Origin: Niastella soli
GTDB taxonomy: Bacteria > Bacteroidota > Bacteroidia > Chitinophagales > Chitinophagaceae
Assembly (NCBI RefSeq): GCF_017742245.1
Contig: NZ_JAGHKO010000024.1
Coordinates: 434,001 to 498,000 of the forward strand
Direction of reading: 5' to 3'
DNA length: 64,000 nucleotides
The notes below the pieces were generated by a model. That model saw nothing but the letters and a program-made list of their open reading frames with translations. It had not been told where the DNA came from and made no database searches. Made by a program: the position numbers and the translations under genes. Position 1 is the first letter of the stretch. Every line of letters begins with the position of its first letter. Below are positions 9,501 through 17,800 of the stretch, one piece after another.

Positions 9501-11463
9501 AAAATGGGATATAGCTGTAGCTACCAGTAACAATTCAGTTGTTGTGTTTAGAAATACCAGTGCTGGAAATACTGTTTCACTCGCATCCAAAATAACGGTT
9601 TCAACTCCCAGTTTTCCCGAGACCATCAAGTGCAGTGATCTAAATGGAGATGGGAAACCAGAACTGGCTGCTTTTTGTGGAAGAAATCCCCAATGCATAG
9701 CGGTATTTAAAAATACAGGAAGCCCTGGTTCGGTTTCGTTTGCTGCAGGGGTAAATTATCCAGTTGCGTTGGGTACCCAGGACCTTGTTATAGCCGACCT
9801 TGACGGGGATGGAAAGGATGACCTGGCTGGTGGTGGTACAGGCGCATGGATAAGCATTTGGCGAAATAAAATAGGCGCAGCCAGAACGGTCCCTTCGGGC
9901 GCTAACCCTGTAACCGGTGTTATTGTTGACAAAACAACCATAGATGCAACGGTGAATACCTTTAATGGCTATCCTTACGTACAACGCCATTACGATATAG
10001 AACCCGCTTTAAACGCAGCTACAGCCACCGCTACCGTGACCCTGTATTTTACGCAACAGGAATTTGACAACTTTAACGCTTCTGCCGGTCACGGCTTAAA
10101 TCTGCCAACTGATCCTAATGATATAAGCAATAAAGCCAACCTGAGGATCTATCAGTACCATGGAAATAGTACTGTATATACACCAGGAAGTTATAGCGGC
10201 GCCGGAATGGAAATAAATCCGGATGATACAAACATTGTATGGAATAGTAATGCAGCCTGCTGGGAAGTGACGTGTAATGTAACCGGGTTTAGCGGTTTCT
10301 TTGTAAGTAGTGCCGGGTTTAACCAGGTTGTTACTCCAACGATCACAGTCGTTGGCCAATCCAGCTTTTGCGGAACGGGTACTGCGCTTTTAACTTCCTC
10401 TGCACCTTCCAATAATCAATGGTATAAAGATGGGGTTGCCATTAACGGAGCAACGGCCCAAAGTTTACAGACAACTACCAGCGGAAACTATACCGCTACT
10501 GCAACAGCTAATGGGATCACCTCAGCATCTTCTAATGGAATAGTAATAACATTTACGGCCATACCTGCAAAACCAACTATTAATACCGACGGGGTAAGTC
10601 TTTTTTCCAGCTCCCTTTCAGAAAATCAATGGTATAAAGAGGGAGTAGCCATTTCAGGCGCTGTAAGCCAGGCATACGTGCCTGCTGAACCGGCATATTA
10701 TACTGTTAGACTCATAACAAATGGTTGTGCCGGACCGCTTTCCGCTGATTTTTACTTTGTTCCGCCTCCAGTGATAAGCGCTAATGGAAATACCAATTTT
10801 TGCCCGGGTGAAACTGTTATACTTACTTCTTCTGTTTTAAAAGACAACCAATGGTATAAAAATGGGGTAGAAATTAAAGGTGCTACTGCCAACAACTATC
10901 AGGTAACGGACGCTGGTCTTTATAAAGCCACTGCTACCAGTAATAATGTTTCATCAGGTCCATCCAATACTATAATCGTCACATTGAAACCGGCACCTGC
11001 AAAACCGGTGATCAAAGTGAATGGGGCGTTGCTTGAATCCAATGCGGCTGCCGGTAATCAATGGTATCAGGAAGGCGCTATTATCCCGGGTGCTACCATG
11101 AAAACCTATAAACCGGTGAAAAGTGCTAATTATTCTGTTGTGGTCACTAATAATGGCTGCGCAAGCGTCGAATCAGACAGGCAGTATTTTGCCATTACCG
11201 GTATTATCAATATCGATAACACCCATTACATTAAGTTAAGTCCGAACCCCGTAAGCAGCCAGGTGGTGTTGAACTTTAATCTGGCGGGTACTACTACGGT
11301 CAATATCCAGATCGTTGACCTTAATGGGCGGGTATGTGGAACTTATGGAAATCTGTCTGATGGCCATGCGCTTGACCTTGGCGGATTGGCCAATGGGGTT
11401 TATCTGGCGAAGGTCCTGGAGCCGAAAGGGAAAACTTACACGCTTAAATTGCTAAAGCAATGA
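6595..11463 (+). CDS. Giant secreted FG-GAP/VCBS and IPT/TIG repeat protein with type IX sorting domain
   Basis: A 1622-residue protein. A signal peptide ends LLAQ at about 27. Domain order: an IPT/TIG domain (about 28-110); a first FG-GAP/VCBS block (about 118-480) with repeated Ca-binding DxDGDGxPD loops such as GDLDGDGKPDIVV; three more IPT domains (about 483-725); a second FG-GAP block (about 735-1100); a connector (1105-1240); and four Ig-like or PKD-like modules containing repeated NQWYKxGVxIxGA motifs (1240-1530). The C-terminal type A type IX sorting domain begins near SPNPVSSQVVLNF (about 1547) and ends YTLKLLKQ. Family knowledge: the tail directs export through the type IX system and anchoring to the surface, and FG-GAP blocks fold as calcium-stabilised propellers. 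No catalytic domain was recognised, so adhesion or display is the likely role (inference). Confidence 0.92.
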   Translation: MAIIGKGLKLAFITLFLCFFGQQLLAQPAINSFSPLMGPVGTTLSINGANFNPVAANNVVFFGAVRATVTAATINTLTVIVPGGASYAPITVTTSGLTAYSSRPFTVTFPGGGAITSSSFDNKIDLGTEDSPYDIASGDLDGDGKPDIVVVNGGYPYSISVYRNTSSGGSLSFAPKIDYPTGIGPFSIAIGDIDGDGKPDVVVANEYSFTISVFRNTGTAGSISFDPGKDIPALNPSDIVIADLDKDGRSDLIVTNDVANSISLFKNTGAPGTLSFAPRIDYSTGSFPANASVGDIDGDQWPDIVVANEQSDHLSIFKNNGVAGSLSFNSITGPYTGTGSSKAILSDLDGDSKPDLGVTNHNVGEIAIFRNISSVGNIAFGTNANFKTTANPIGLGIADVDGDGKPDLAITSGEDSISVLRNASSTGVIVFEEKADVATGQAPYQVAIADLDGDHMPDLATVNQTDNTVSLIRNKVNGPNITSFTPVKAASGNAVTIQGTNFTGVTSVMFGGVSAQSFTIISSTTIQAVVGTGATGEVRVTAPSGTGTRKGFTYLYPPVITSFSPAIGSIGSEITITGSGFTDATAIKFGGVAAQSFMVLSDNTIKAVVGSGSSGNISVTTAVATATSPGFTYSALSLAPVITSFSPASGPVGTTVTITGNNLGNSPADNIVYFGATQATVLSASSTLLTVQVPAGASYQPITVTTNRLTASSAIPFTVTFAGGPAFTMGTFDLPVETRSNSLPWGACAADMDGDGKPDIMHGDWYGPYLRVLRNTSIKNDLSFASEKVIHIGEFPIGIATGDIDGDGKTDLAIAKTDNGSWGGGKVAVLKNTSTAGNVSFAPQIDYPVGPGTQSIVLADLDLDGRPEMIVGVSSADLISVFKNTSVGGNIAFAQNIDYASGDGPVDVSVADLDGDGKPEIISTNINAGTISVYQNRSTNGTISFASKVDYATGVNPASTTLGDFDGDGKWDIAVATSNNSVVVFRNTSAGNTVSLASKITVSTPSFPETIKCSDLNGDGKPELAAFCGRNPQCIAVFKNTGSPGSVSFAAGVNYPVALGTQDLVIADLDGDGKDDLAGGGTGAWISIWRNKIGAARTVPSGANPVTGVIVDKTTIDATVNTFNGYPYVQRHYDIEPALNAATATATVTLYFTQQEFDNFNASAGHGLNLPTDPNDISNKANLRIYQYHGNSTVYTPGSYSGAGMEINPDDTNIVWNSNAACWEVTCNVTGFSGFFVSSAGFNQVVTPTITVVGQSSFCGTGTALLTSSAPSNNQWYKDGVAINGATAQSLQTTTSGNYTATATANGITSASSNGIVITFTAIPAKPTINTDGVSLFSSSLSENQWYKEGVAISGAVSQAYVPAEPAYYTVRLITNGCAGPLSADFYFVPPPVISANGNTNFCPGETVILTSSVLKDNQWYKNGVEIKGATANNYQVTDAGLYKATATSNNVSSGPSNTIIVTLKPAPAKPVIKVNGALLESNAAAGNQWYQEGAIIPGATMKTYKPVKSANYSVVVTNNGCASVESDRQYFAITGIINIDNTHYIKLSPNPVSSQVVLNFNLAGTTTVNIQIVDLNGRVCGTYGNLSDGHALDLGGLANGVYLAKVLEPKGKTYTLKLLKQ

Positions 11464-11513
11464 TTGGTTCGTCAAATGATAATGAAGTAGTCATACAAAT
11501 GGCACCATTAATC

Positions 11514-11540
11514 ACAAAGGCCCCTAACCGGGGCCTTTGT
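11514..11540. terminator. Hairpin between convergent genes
   Basis: ACAAAGGCCCC pairs perfectly with GGGGCCTTTGT across TAACC. It lies between the stop of the giant protein gene (11463) and the stop of the minus-strand hydrolase (11559). There is no long T-run on either side, so it may be a weak bidirectional terminator. Confidence 0.65.
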
Positions 11541-11558
11541 AGTTCATTCACAAGCTGT

Positions 11559-12941
11559 TTATTTCCGTCCCGCATGAAATGACCTACTGTCAGCAGGTGC
11601 TTCCTTTCGGTCAAATTTCCCGTAGTCCCTGATCACTTGCGCTATCCTGAGATGATAATCATTAAAAATATATTCTCTGCCTTTTAACTGTGCATTTCTG
11701 TGTACTTCCAAATTCCTCCACTGCTGAATAGCGTTTTCATCTGTCCAGAATGACAGGGACAATATTTTTTCAGGATGATAAATACTTTGAAACCGCTCAA
11801 TGGAAAGAAAGCCATTGATCTTTTCCAATTCCGGCTTCAGACTTGCCGCTATATTCAGGTATTCCTGTTTGCGAGTGCTATCGGCAGGAATAACTTCAAA
11901 AATTACGGCAATAGCATGCGAGTTATTTGCCTGAACGTTCTTTTTATACTGTAAAAAGCGGAGCACCTCGTCGTATAATTGTAGCCGATTTTTTTCCAGA
12001 TGCATCACGTGGGTCCCCCTGGCCAGTACAACATATTTTTTCTCCGCTGCGTTTTCCAATGATCTAAAAAGACTTTCCCCATCAGCATTGCTTGGATATT
12101 CATCCCACTCACCCCGAATAATTAAGGTAGGCGCTTTTATCTCAGCCGGATTGTAATAAGCCCTTCCATGAAGCAGCTCCACTATATCCTGTACAGGGCC
12201 CGATGGAAAGCAAACGCTGTCTGTTTTAAATATACGGACCAGCGGATCAGATTGTAACCATTCGCCGCCCCATGTTTCAAAAACTTCCTTTTGGAGCTGA
12301 CATTCCTGTCCGTCAGGTGTAAGGCTTTTCATGCCATATATTCTTTGAGCAGGGGTCATTGTTTCATAGGAGCCCTGGACCTTCTCAGCAACAGTTGTTT
12401 CCTGTCTTGCAGTAATGGGCGCAAACAAAACCAACCTGGCTAGCTTGTCCGGAAACTTAGTAGCATACAAAGCAGCAACAGAGCCACCCCAGGAGTGCGC
12501 AATTAAGTAAACCTTATTTTTACCGGTCTTTTGGACTATAAAATTTACAGCCTTGTCAACATCATTGTAAAGGTCCAAAGCGCTCCCAACGGGTACTCCT
12601 ATTGCTGATCTATGTAGCATTTCAGGATAACGATCTGAATGTCCATAACCCAAAAAATCAAGGGCATACACATCATATCCGTTTTCAGCCAGATTATCCA
12701 TCCAGGAATAATTATCCATTTTAAAATCAAAAGCAAGCGCTGAAGGAAAAGAACTGCCATGCAGAAAAAGCACCGGATAATCAGTGGAGGTAATAGCGGG
12801 GCCTTTGTGCGTGATCGCAAGATGTAAACCTGGAATGCGGCTTTCCGTTTTTAAAATTTCAGTCTTGTTCATAACTCCCTGTCCATTTATTTTAAATATG
12901 ATAACAAAGCATAAAAACGTAGCCAATAGGGTAATTTTCAT
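11559..12941 (-). CDS. Secreted alpha/beta hydrolase fused to an ABM (antibiotic biosynthesis monooxygenase-like) domain
   Basis: A 460-residue protein. A signal peptide ends FKINGQ at about 21. The hydrolase domain spans about 30-330, with an oxyanion HGSSFPS loop, the nucleophile elbow AHSWGG (Ser150), the acid in GEWDEYP (Asp280) and the base in RGTHVMH (His311). The last part (about 335-440) is a separate ferredoxin-like ABM module (GFLSIERFQS, ILSLSFWTDENAIQQWRN). The two domains are normally encoded as separate proteins. The gene is divergent from an ArsR-type regulator 67 bp away, which probably controls it. Substrates are unknown; some ABM domains act as cofactor-free oxygenases on aromatic compounds or on haem, and others are only binding modules. 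Confidence 0.87.
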   Translation of the reverse strand: MKITLLATFLCFVIIFKINGQGVMNKTEILKTESRIPGLHLAITHKGPAITSTDYPVLFLHGSSFPSALAFDFKMDNYSWMDNLAENGYDVYALDFLGYGHSDRYPEMLHRSAIGVPVGSALDLYNDVDKAVNFIVQKTGKNKVYLIAHSWGGSVAALYATKFPDKLARLVLFAPITARQETTVAEKVQGSYETMTPAQRIYGMKSLTPDGQECQLQKEVFETWGGEWLQSDPLVRIFKTDSVCFPSGPVQDIVELLHGRAYYNPAEIKAPTLIIRGEWDEYPSNADGESLFRSLENAAEKKYVVLARGTHVMHLEKNRLQLYDEVLRFLQYKKNVQANNSHAIAVIFEVIPADSTRKQEYLNIAASLKPELEKINGFLSIERFQSIYHPEKILSLSFWTDENAIQQWRNLEVHRNAQLKGREYIFNDYHLRIAQVIRDYGKFDRKEAPADSRSFHAGRK

Positions 12942-13008
12942 TTATTTCGGTTTCTGTGTTGCAAAACTAAAACCACTGTACCTTTAATACTTCATTCAAT
13001 ACTTAACA
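12942..13008. promoter_or_regulatory. Divergent promoter region of hydrolase-ABM gene and ArsR-type regulator
   Basis: The 67-bp gap between the two divergent starts must hold both promoters. On the minus strand TAGTTTTG (12969-12962) fits the Bacteroidota -7 consensus TAnnTTTG about 20 bp before the hydrolase ATG. No good -33 partner was found. Binding of the regulator here is inferred from the gene arrangement. Confidence 0.45.
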
Positions 13009-13698
13009 ATGGTTGCAAACCTGGAAACTCACTTTGGTACTATAACGGCGCTGATAGGAGACCCCATACGGTCCATAGTGCTCTGGACGTTACTTGACGG
13101 CAGGGCATATACGGCAACAGAACTGGCCATTTGCGCAGACACCTCCCCGCAAAATATAAGTATGCATTTGAGTAAATTGGTGCAGGCTGATCTATTGACA
13201 GTTGAAAGCCAGGGCAGACATCGATATTACCGGTTCTCCAGACAAGAGGTGGCGTATGCTATTGAAGCATTGGCGAACCTTATTTCCCCTAAAAAGGAAG
13301 TGAACATGACACCTGCTGTTGTTTCAGATATAAAATATTGCCGGACTTGTTACGACCACCTGGCAGGCAAAGTGGGGGTGCAGCTCACGGAAAAACTCAT
13401 TACACAAAACATGATTGAGTTACAAAACAAAACCTATAGCTTAACTACCAAAGGAAATAAATTCTTCAAAAGCTTTGGGATAGACACCCATGAGTTAAAA
13501 AACAACAGGCGTGTCTTTGCCAAACCATGCCTCGACTGGAGCGAGCGAAAATACCACATGGCTGGATCTTTGGGCGCAGCCTTACTTGATAAAATGCTAC
13601 AGGCAGACTGGTTAAGAAGAAAGAAAAATTCGCGGGCCATTGTTATTACCTCCACCGGGCAACGTGAGCTATACAACAAGTTTAAAGTTGCTTTATAG
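13009..13698 (+). CDS. ArsR-type winged-helix transcriptional regulator
   Basis: A 229-residue cytoplasmic DNA-binding protein. The N-terminal winged helix (about 10-95) contains DPIRSIVLWTLLDGRAYTAT, the recognition helix region SPQNISMHLSKLVQADLL and the wing VESQGRHRYYRFS. The C-terminal half keeps the pattern YCRTCYDHLAGKVGV and CLDWSERKYHMAGSLGAAL. I know that pair from a subgroup of ArsR-like regulators that carry an extra C-terminal domain with paired Cys residues; the Cys could bind metal or sense thiols (inference). It is divergent from the hydrolase-ABM gene, the likely target. The start MVANLETHF is the first in-frame ATG after the shared promoter region. Confidence 0.88.
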   Translation: MVANLETHFGTITALIGDPIRSIVLWTLLDGRAYTATELAICADTSPQNISMHLSKLVQADLLTVESQGRHRYYRFSRQEVAYAIEALANLISPKKEVNMTPAVVSDIKYCRTCYDHLAGKVGVQLTEKLITQNMIELQNKTYSLTTKGNKFFKSFGIDTHELKNNRRVFAKPCLDWSERKYHMAGSLGAALLDKMLQADWLRRKKNSRAIVITSTGQRELYNKFKVAL

Positions 13699-13717
13699 GT
13701 CCTGCCGTTTTAGTAAT

Positions 13718-13753
13718 AAAAAACCGTCCCGATAGATCGGGACGGCCTTTTAA
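13718..13753. terminator. Bidirectional terminator between convergent genes
   Basis: CCGTCCCGAT pairs with ATCGGGACGG (13724-13745), flanked by an A-run on the left and CCTTTT on the right. It can terminate both the regulator gene (stop 13698) and the minus-strand peptidase gene (stop 13795). Read on the minus strand it begins GGCCGTCCCGAT, the same 12 bp as the terminator at 25561. Confidence 0.9.
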
Positions 13754-13794
13754 TTAGATCAAATATAAAGATTGGAGCAACGAGCCCCTCCAAT

Positions 13795-15813
13795 TTACCA
13801 GATCTTGATCCGTTTATCATTGTCGAGGTACATCCGCTCGCCAGGTTTTACATTAAAAGCCGGGTAAAAATCCGGTGTGTTCATCAGGGAGCCATTCACG
13901 CGCCACATGGGTGGTGAATGGGGATCGTTATTTACCCAGTAGCGCAAATATTCATCTTTCATTTTCACCCGCCAGATCCTGGCTACAGAAAAGAAAAATC
14001 GCTGAATGGGGGTAAACCCGCCGATGCGGGTAGTATCCTGTCCCTGTTTGGTCATTTTAAAGGCATCAAGCGCCACGGCAACGCCGCTTATATCTGCAGT
14101 ATTTTCTCCCACTGTAAGCGCGCCTTTCACATGAACGCTGTCAAGCACGGTGAATGTAGAATATAGGTCAATGACCTGTTTGGTTCTGGCCTTAAACTTT
14201 TCAAAGTCTGCCGGTGTCCACCAGTTTTTTACATTCCCGTATTTGTCAAACTGGGCTCCCTGGTCGTCAAACGTATGCGTCAATTCATGCCCGATCACCA
14301 TACCAATACCGCCATAGTTAAGCGCGTCATCTGCATTATTGTCAAAGTAAGGAGACTGCAGAATTCCGGCGGGAAATACGATCTCGTTGGCGAAAGGATT
14401 GTTATATGCGGTAACAGTGGAAGGGGTAGTGTACCACTCGGTCCTGTCAACCGGTTTCCCCAGTTTGGCCAGCTCATATTGAAAGTTGTTCGCGGCAGCC
14501 GAGATCACATTTTCAAAATATTTATTCCTGACAATAGTTACTTTATTGTATTCGCGCCACTTATCGGGATAGCCGATCTTTTTGGTGATGGCGAATAATT
14601 TCTCTTTTGCTTTTTGTTTGGTGCTGTCACTCATCCAGTCAAGTTGGTCCACCCGATTGGAAAACGCCTTCTGCAGGTTATTCACCAGCTCCAGCATTCG
14701 CTTTTTGGCGGCCTCTGGGAAATACAGTTTTGTATATAGTTGTGCCAGCGCCATTCCCAGATAGCTATCTACCGCACCGGCCATGACCTCGCCGCGTGTT
14801 TTTTGCATGGTCTGACCCGTAAGGGTTTTGCTATACGCAAAGGAAGCATCCACAAACGGCTTGCTCAGGTAATCTGCATAACTACTAAGATAATTCGCTT
14901 TCAGGTATATTTTCCAATCTCCGAGTGGGATCGATTTCAGGAGCGTATTCAATTTTTCATAATAACCTGGTTGGGCCACATCCAGCGAATCCATGGTAGC
15001 GCCCAGGTTATGGAGGTATGTCGTCCAACCGATATTAGCTTGTTGCTTGTTTAAATTGGCCAGGGCAACTTTATGAAAATTGCCTTTTATATCCCGCAAT
15101 TCAATATTGGTCTTATGTGATGCAGCCAGTTGTTTTTCGATATTGTAAACAAGCGCTGCGTTTTTTTGCGCCAATCCGGAATCGCTTCCAGTCAGTAAAA
15201 AAATAGCCACGAGATATTTTTTATAGGCTTGTTGGATAGCAACGGTGGCGGAGTCGGTCTTAAAATAATAATCCCTGTCGGGCATCCCGATACCCGTTTG
15301 AGTAATATGCGCCATATTTATACTGCTGTTATCCTGGTCGGGCGCAACCTGAAATGCAATGAGGGAAGAGTTGGATAATTGGGCCTGTGCCGCCATGAAT
15401 GCAAGCATATCAGCAATACTGGTGAGGCCATTGATCCTGTCCAACCCGGTTTTGAGTGGCTCAAAACCACGCTGGTTGATGGTAGTGGTATCCATTCCCG
15501 AAGCAAAGAAATCACCGATCTTTTGTTCCAGGCTCCCCGGGGCGTTATTACTTTTAGACACACTGTCCAGGATACCCTGCAACTTAAGACGCTGCTGGTA
15601 GTTCATAAACCGGTAAGCGCCCACGCCCGACTGGCTAGCCGGTATTTGGGCGGTATCATACCATTTTACATTTACGTAATTAAAAAAATTATCACCCGGC
15701 TGCCGGGTTGAGTCGATCCCTTCAATAGCTATAAAAGAATTTTCGGTGGTAGTACCTGTTTTGCAGGCAATAAAAGAAACTAAAGTAACGGATAGCAAAA
15801 ACCAATATTTCAT
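13795..15813 (-). CDS. M13 family (neprilysin/PepO-like) zinc metallopeptidase lipoprotein
   Basis: A 672-residue protein counted from the ATG at 15813. An earlier in-frame ATG at 15864 exists, but the signal peptide MKYWFLLSVTLVSFIAC (lipid Cys 17) fixes the later start. The zinc site is complete: VIGHELTHTFDDQG gives His509, Glu510 and His513, and GENTADISG gives the third ligand Glu570. The M13 N-terminal domain covers about 35-420. The C-terminal region has the expected SPPMWRVNGSLMNTPDFYPAF, and the protein ends near RIKIW. Family knowledge: M13 peptidases are gated endopeptidases that cut short peptides; this one should sit in the outer membrane or periplasm. Length is normal for the family. 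It is transcribed after the patatin gene but separated from it by a terminator. Confidence 0.95.
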   Translation of the reverse strand: MKYWFLLSVTLVSFIACKTGTTTENSFIAIEGIDSTRQPGDNFFNYVNVKWYDTAQIPASQSGVGAYRFMNYQQRLKLQGILDSVSKSNNAPGSLEQKIGDFFASGMDTTTINQRGFEPLKTGLDRINGLTSIADMLAFMAAQAQLSNSSLIAFQVAPDQDNSSINMAHITQTGIGMPDRDYYFKTDSATVAIQQAYKKYLVAIFLLTGSDSGLAQKNAALVYNIEKQLAASHKTNIELRDIKGNFHKVALANLNKQQANIGWTTYLHNLGATMDSLDVAQPGYYEKLNTLLKSIPLGDWKIYLKANYLSSYADYLSKPFVDASFAYSKTLTGQTMQKTRGEVMAGAVDSYLGMALAQLYTKLYFPEAAKKRMLELVNNLQKAFSNRVDQLDWMSDSTKQKAKEKLFAITKKIGYPDKWREYNKVTIVRNKYFENVISAAANNFQYELAKLGKPVDRTEWYTTPSTVTAYNNPFANEIVFPAGILQSPYFDNNADDALNYGGIGMVIGHELTHTFDDQGAQFDKYGNVKNWWTPADFEKFKARTKQVIDLYSTFTVLDSVHVKGALTVGENTADISGVAVALDAFKMTKQGQDTTRIGGFTPIQRFFFSVARIWRVKMKDEYLRYWVNNDPHSPPMWRVNGSLMNTPDFYPAFNVKPGERMYLDNDKRIKIW

Positions 15814-15951
15814 ATAGAACAGGTTAGTGGTGAAATGAGGTTTAATAATTGCTAAAGATATCATTTTTATGGTTGCCTCATTGACCGCTTATGGATATTG
15901 AAAGTCAAAGTAAATAGATCTTCTGTAAGGTTAGGCTAGCCTGTTAAAAAC

Positions 15952-15981
15952 AAAAAGGACCACTTCTCAGCGGTCCTTTTT
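15952..15981 (-). terminator. Terminator of the patatin gene
   Basis: AAAAAGGACC pairs perfectly with GGTCCTTTTT across a 10-nt loop. It lies 38 bp behind the minus-strand stop at 16019, with a T-rich stretch on the minus strand after the hairpin. Confidence 0.88.
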
Positions 15982-16018
15982 ACTTTTACGCAATTGTAGC
16001 TGTTATTTTTTAAACACA

Positions 16019-17233
16019 TTATGCTTTATACGCATCCAACCAGGTTGCTGCGCTTAATTGCTTTTGAATACGAGTAATATCGCCAAATGTGGTCACCAAC
16101 AGGTCGCGGTTATTTTCCGCCAGGTCTTCTGTAAAATTGTTTCCATTTTGCACTATATAGGCCGCCATTTGTTCGCCGATGGTTTTCATCAGATCGAATT
16201 TTGTCACGTCTGCCATATCAATATTTCCCAGGATATCCTCCCCGAGATCATGCAGCCATTCGGAACGATATTTATGTTTATCGAGCGTGTTGGTGTTTGG
16301 TAACCGTTGAATGGTTTTCGGATCAAGCGAGATCTGAAACCTGCGGAAATTGATCACCTGGCAGATCATGGGCGACCGGAAGATATCAACCTGCATGGCG
16401 CTGGCATCCTGACCAGTGACCGTCATCAGCCAGTTAAGCCAGAATACGATATCGACGCCATGAGGTTTTGTAGGCTCATCCGGTTTTATAAACTCCCTTG
16501 AGATGCCCGTGCCGAAACTGAATAAAGTAATCCCATCCAGGGCATAATCCGACTTACCGGGGCTGTTACGAGGCCGGCTATAGGACACTGCCTCCATATA
16601 CGCTGCCAGGGAAGGATTGTTGTAGGTGGTAGTTCCTCCATCTACGAATCTTTCCAATGGATAGAAATAGGTAGGGGCGCTCATAGTAGCTTCCATTACC
16701 GCACGCAGCAGTACATCTTTGTAGGTGCCATAATAAGTACCGTCTGGCTGCTTAAAGCAGGAAAAGAATGTTTCTTCGCCGGCTGACATATCCCGGGAAG
16801 TGATCATCATGTCAATATCCCGGTCAGCGCAAGCTTTTTCCACGGTAACATCCTTTACTATATTTTTAAGCAATGACCGGTATTTTTCTTTTGAAAAAGC
16901 AGGCGGATTGATAAAACGGTTCCCGAGCAATCGTTTATCAAATACCTGTGTCACGAGGTCTTCATACATCTTTTCAATTTCAGTTGCATTATGGCCCGTT
17001 ACGATCAGTCCGGCAATGATGCCACCTGTAGATGTTCCTGCTACCATATCAAATAATTCGTAACAAGGTATGCCCGCGATCTCCTCCAGCTTTTTTAGTA
17101 ACTGGATCGTAAGAATGCCCCGCATGCCGCCACCATCGAGAGAAAGAATAACGCGACGATTTTCATCAATTTTCAATCGTTTAAAGGCCTCACGCCTGGG
17201 ATCGCTCAATTGACTTCCATTTACTTTTGCCAT
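16019..17233 (-). CDS. Patatin-like phospholipase
   Basis: A 404-residue protein without signal peptide. The patatin domain spans about 28-215. It has the oxyanion loop LDGGGMRG (33-39), the nucleophile motif AGTSTGG with Ser68, and the catalytic Asp198 in RFVDGGTTTYNNP. Family knowledge: the Ser-Asp dyad hydrolyses ester bonds of membrane lipids. The C-terminal part (about 290-404) is mostly helical and unassigned. Some bacterial patatins of this layout are effectors of cyclic-nucleotide defence systems, but no CD-NTase, ubiquitin-like or kinase gene lies next to this one, so a lipid-metabolism role is equally possible. It is monocistronic. Confidence 0.9.
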   Translation of the reverse strand: MAKVNGSQLSDPRREAFKRLKIDENRRVILSLDGGGMRGILTIQLLKKLEEIAGIPCYELFDMVAGTSTGGIIAGLIVTGHNATEIEKMYEDLVTQVFDKRLLGNRFINPPAFSKEKYRSLLKNIVKDVTVEKACADRDIDMMITSRDMSAGEETFFSCFKQPDGTYYGTYKDVLLRAVMEATMSAPTYFYPLERFVDGGTTTYNNPSLAAYMEAVSYSRPRNSPGKSDYALDGITLFSFGTGISREFIKPDEPTKPHGVDIVFWLNWLMTVTGQDASAMQVDIFRSPMICQVINFRRFQISLDPKTIQRLPNTNTLDKHKYRSEWLHDLGEDILGNIDMADVTKFDLMKTIGEQMAAYIVQNGNNFTEDLAENNRDLLVTTFGDITRIQKQLSAATWLDAYKA

Positions 17234-17595
17234 AATGCTTGTTTTAAAGGTTTCAAAATTCCGCAGAAAAAGTACTCAATACATAAGAGATAAAAAACGT
17301 GAAAAACACCTGATTTTACTTCCATTATACATTTACCAAAACCCTATCTGGCAAAATTTCCGACATCCCTGGGTTGTCAAAAACAACCTTAGTTATGAGG
17401 TTAGCAGGCAGGAACATAACTATTCCGGAAGGCGGGGTTCAAAATAATACAACTCAAGACATTGAATATACAGAATCCCAATAATTCCGCTTGATCATAC
17501 GCCTGCGATAAACCGGCCACTTTTATGTTACAGGACAGTACAACCGAAGTATGAAAATCAAATAGTCCACTCCGGCAGTAAATCAATTGTCGATT
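17234..17595. other. Spacer upstream of the patatin gene
   Basis: No gene is supported here. Short frames on both strands have no recognisable features and no plausible start context. The patatin promoter should lie in the right-to-left direction near 17240-17330, but no clear consensus box was found. Confidence 0.4.
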
Positions 17596-17778
17596 TTACG
17601 TTATTTTTGTAGTCAGTTGATGGCCCTCAAAAGGCGACAACGTTATCTTCAGTATAGCACCGGCAGATTGGTGCCGGAACAAAATTTCACCCAGCAACGA
17701 TCGACTTCGACTCACGTCCAGGAACAGTTGTCCTTTTTTGTAAAGGCCCTCTCTGATAAATAGCGGCAGGTTGATTTC
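17596..17778 (-). pseudogene. Start-less coding remnant, family not recognised
   Basis: Between two in-frame TAA codons on the minus strand there are 60 codons with no ATG that nevertheless read like natural protein. It includes NLPLFIREGLYKKGQLFLD, RSLLGEILFRHQSAG and ILKITLSPFEGHQLTT. The composition and strand-like alternation suggest the C-terminal part of a beta-rich protein. The 5' part would lie where the GH18-like gene now begins. On the plus strand TATTTTTG (17602-17609) fits a -7 box for the gene at 17801, so the stretch may now serve as its leader. I could not name the family. Confidence 0.35.
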
Positions 17779-17800
17779 TTACACCTAAAATATAACGATT

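Noticed and set aside
16019..17233. CBASS effector
   Set aside because: No CD-NTase, Cap2/Cap3 or HORMA/TRIP13 gene is next to the patatin gene.
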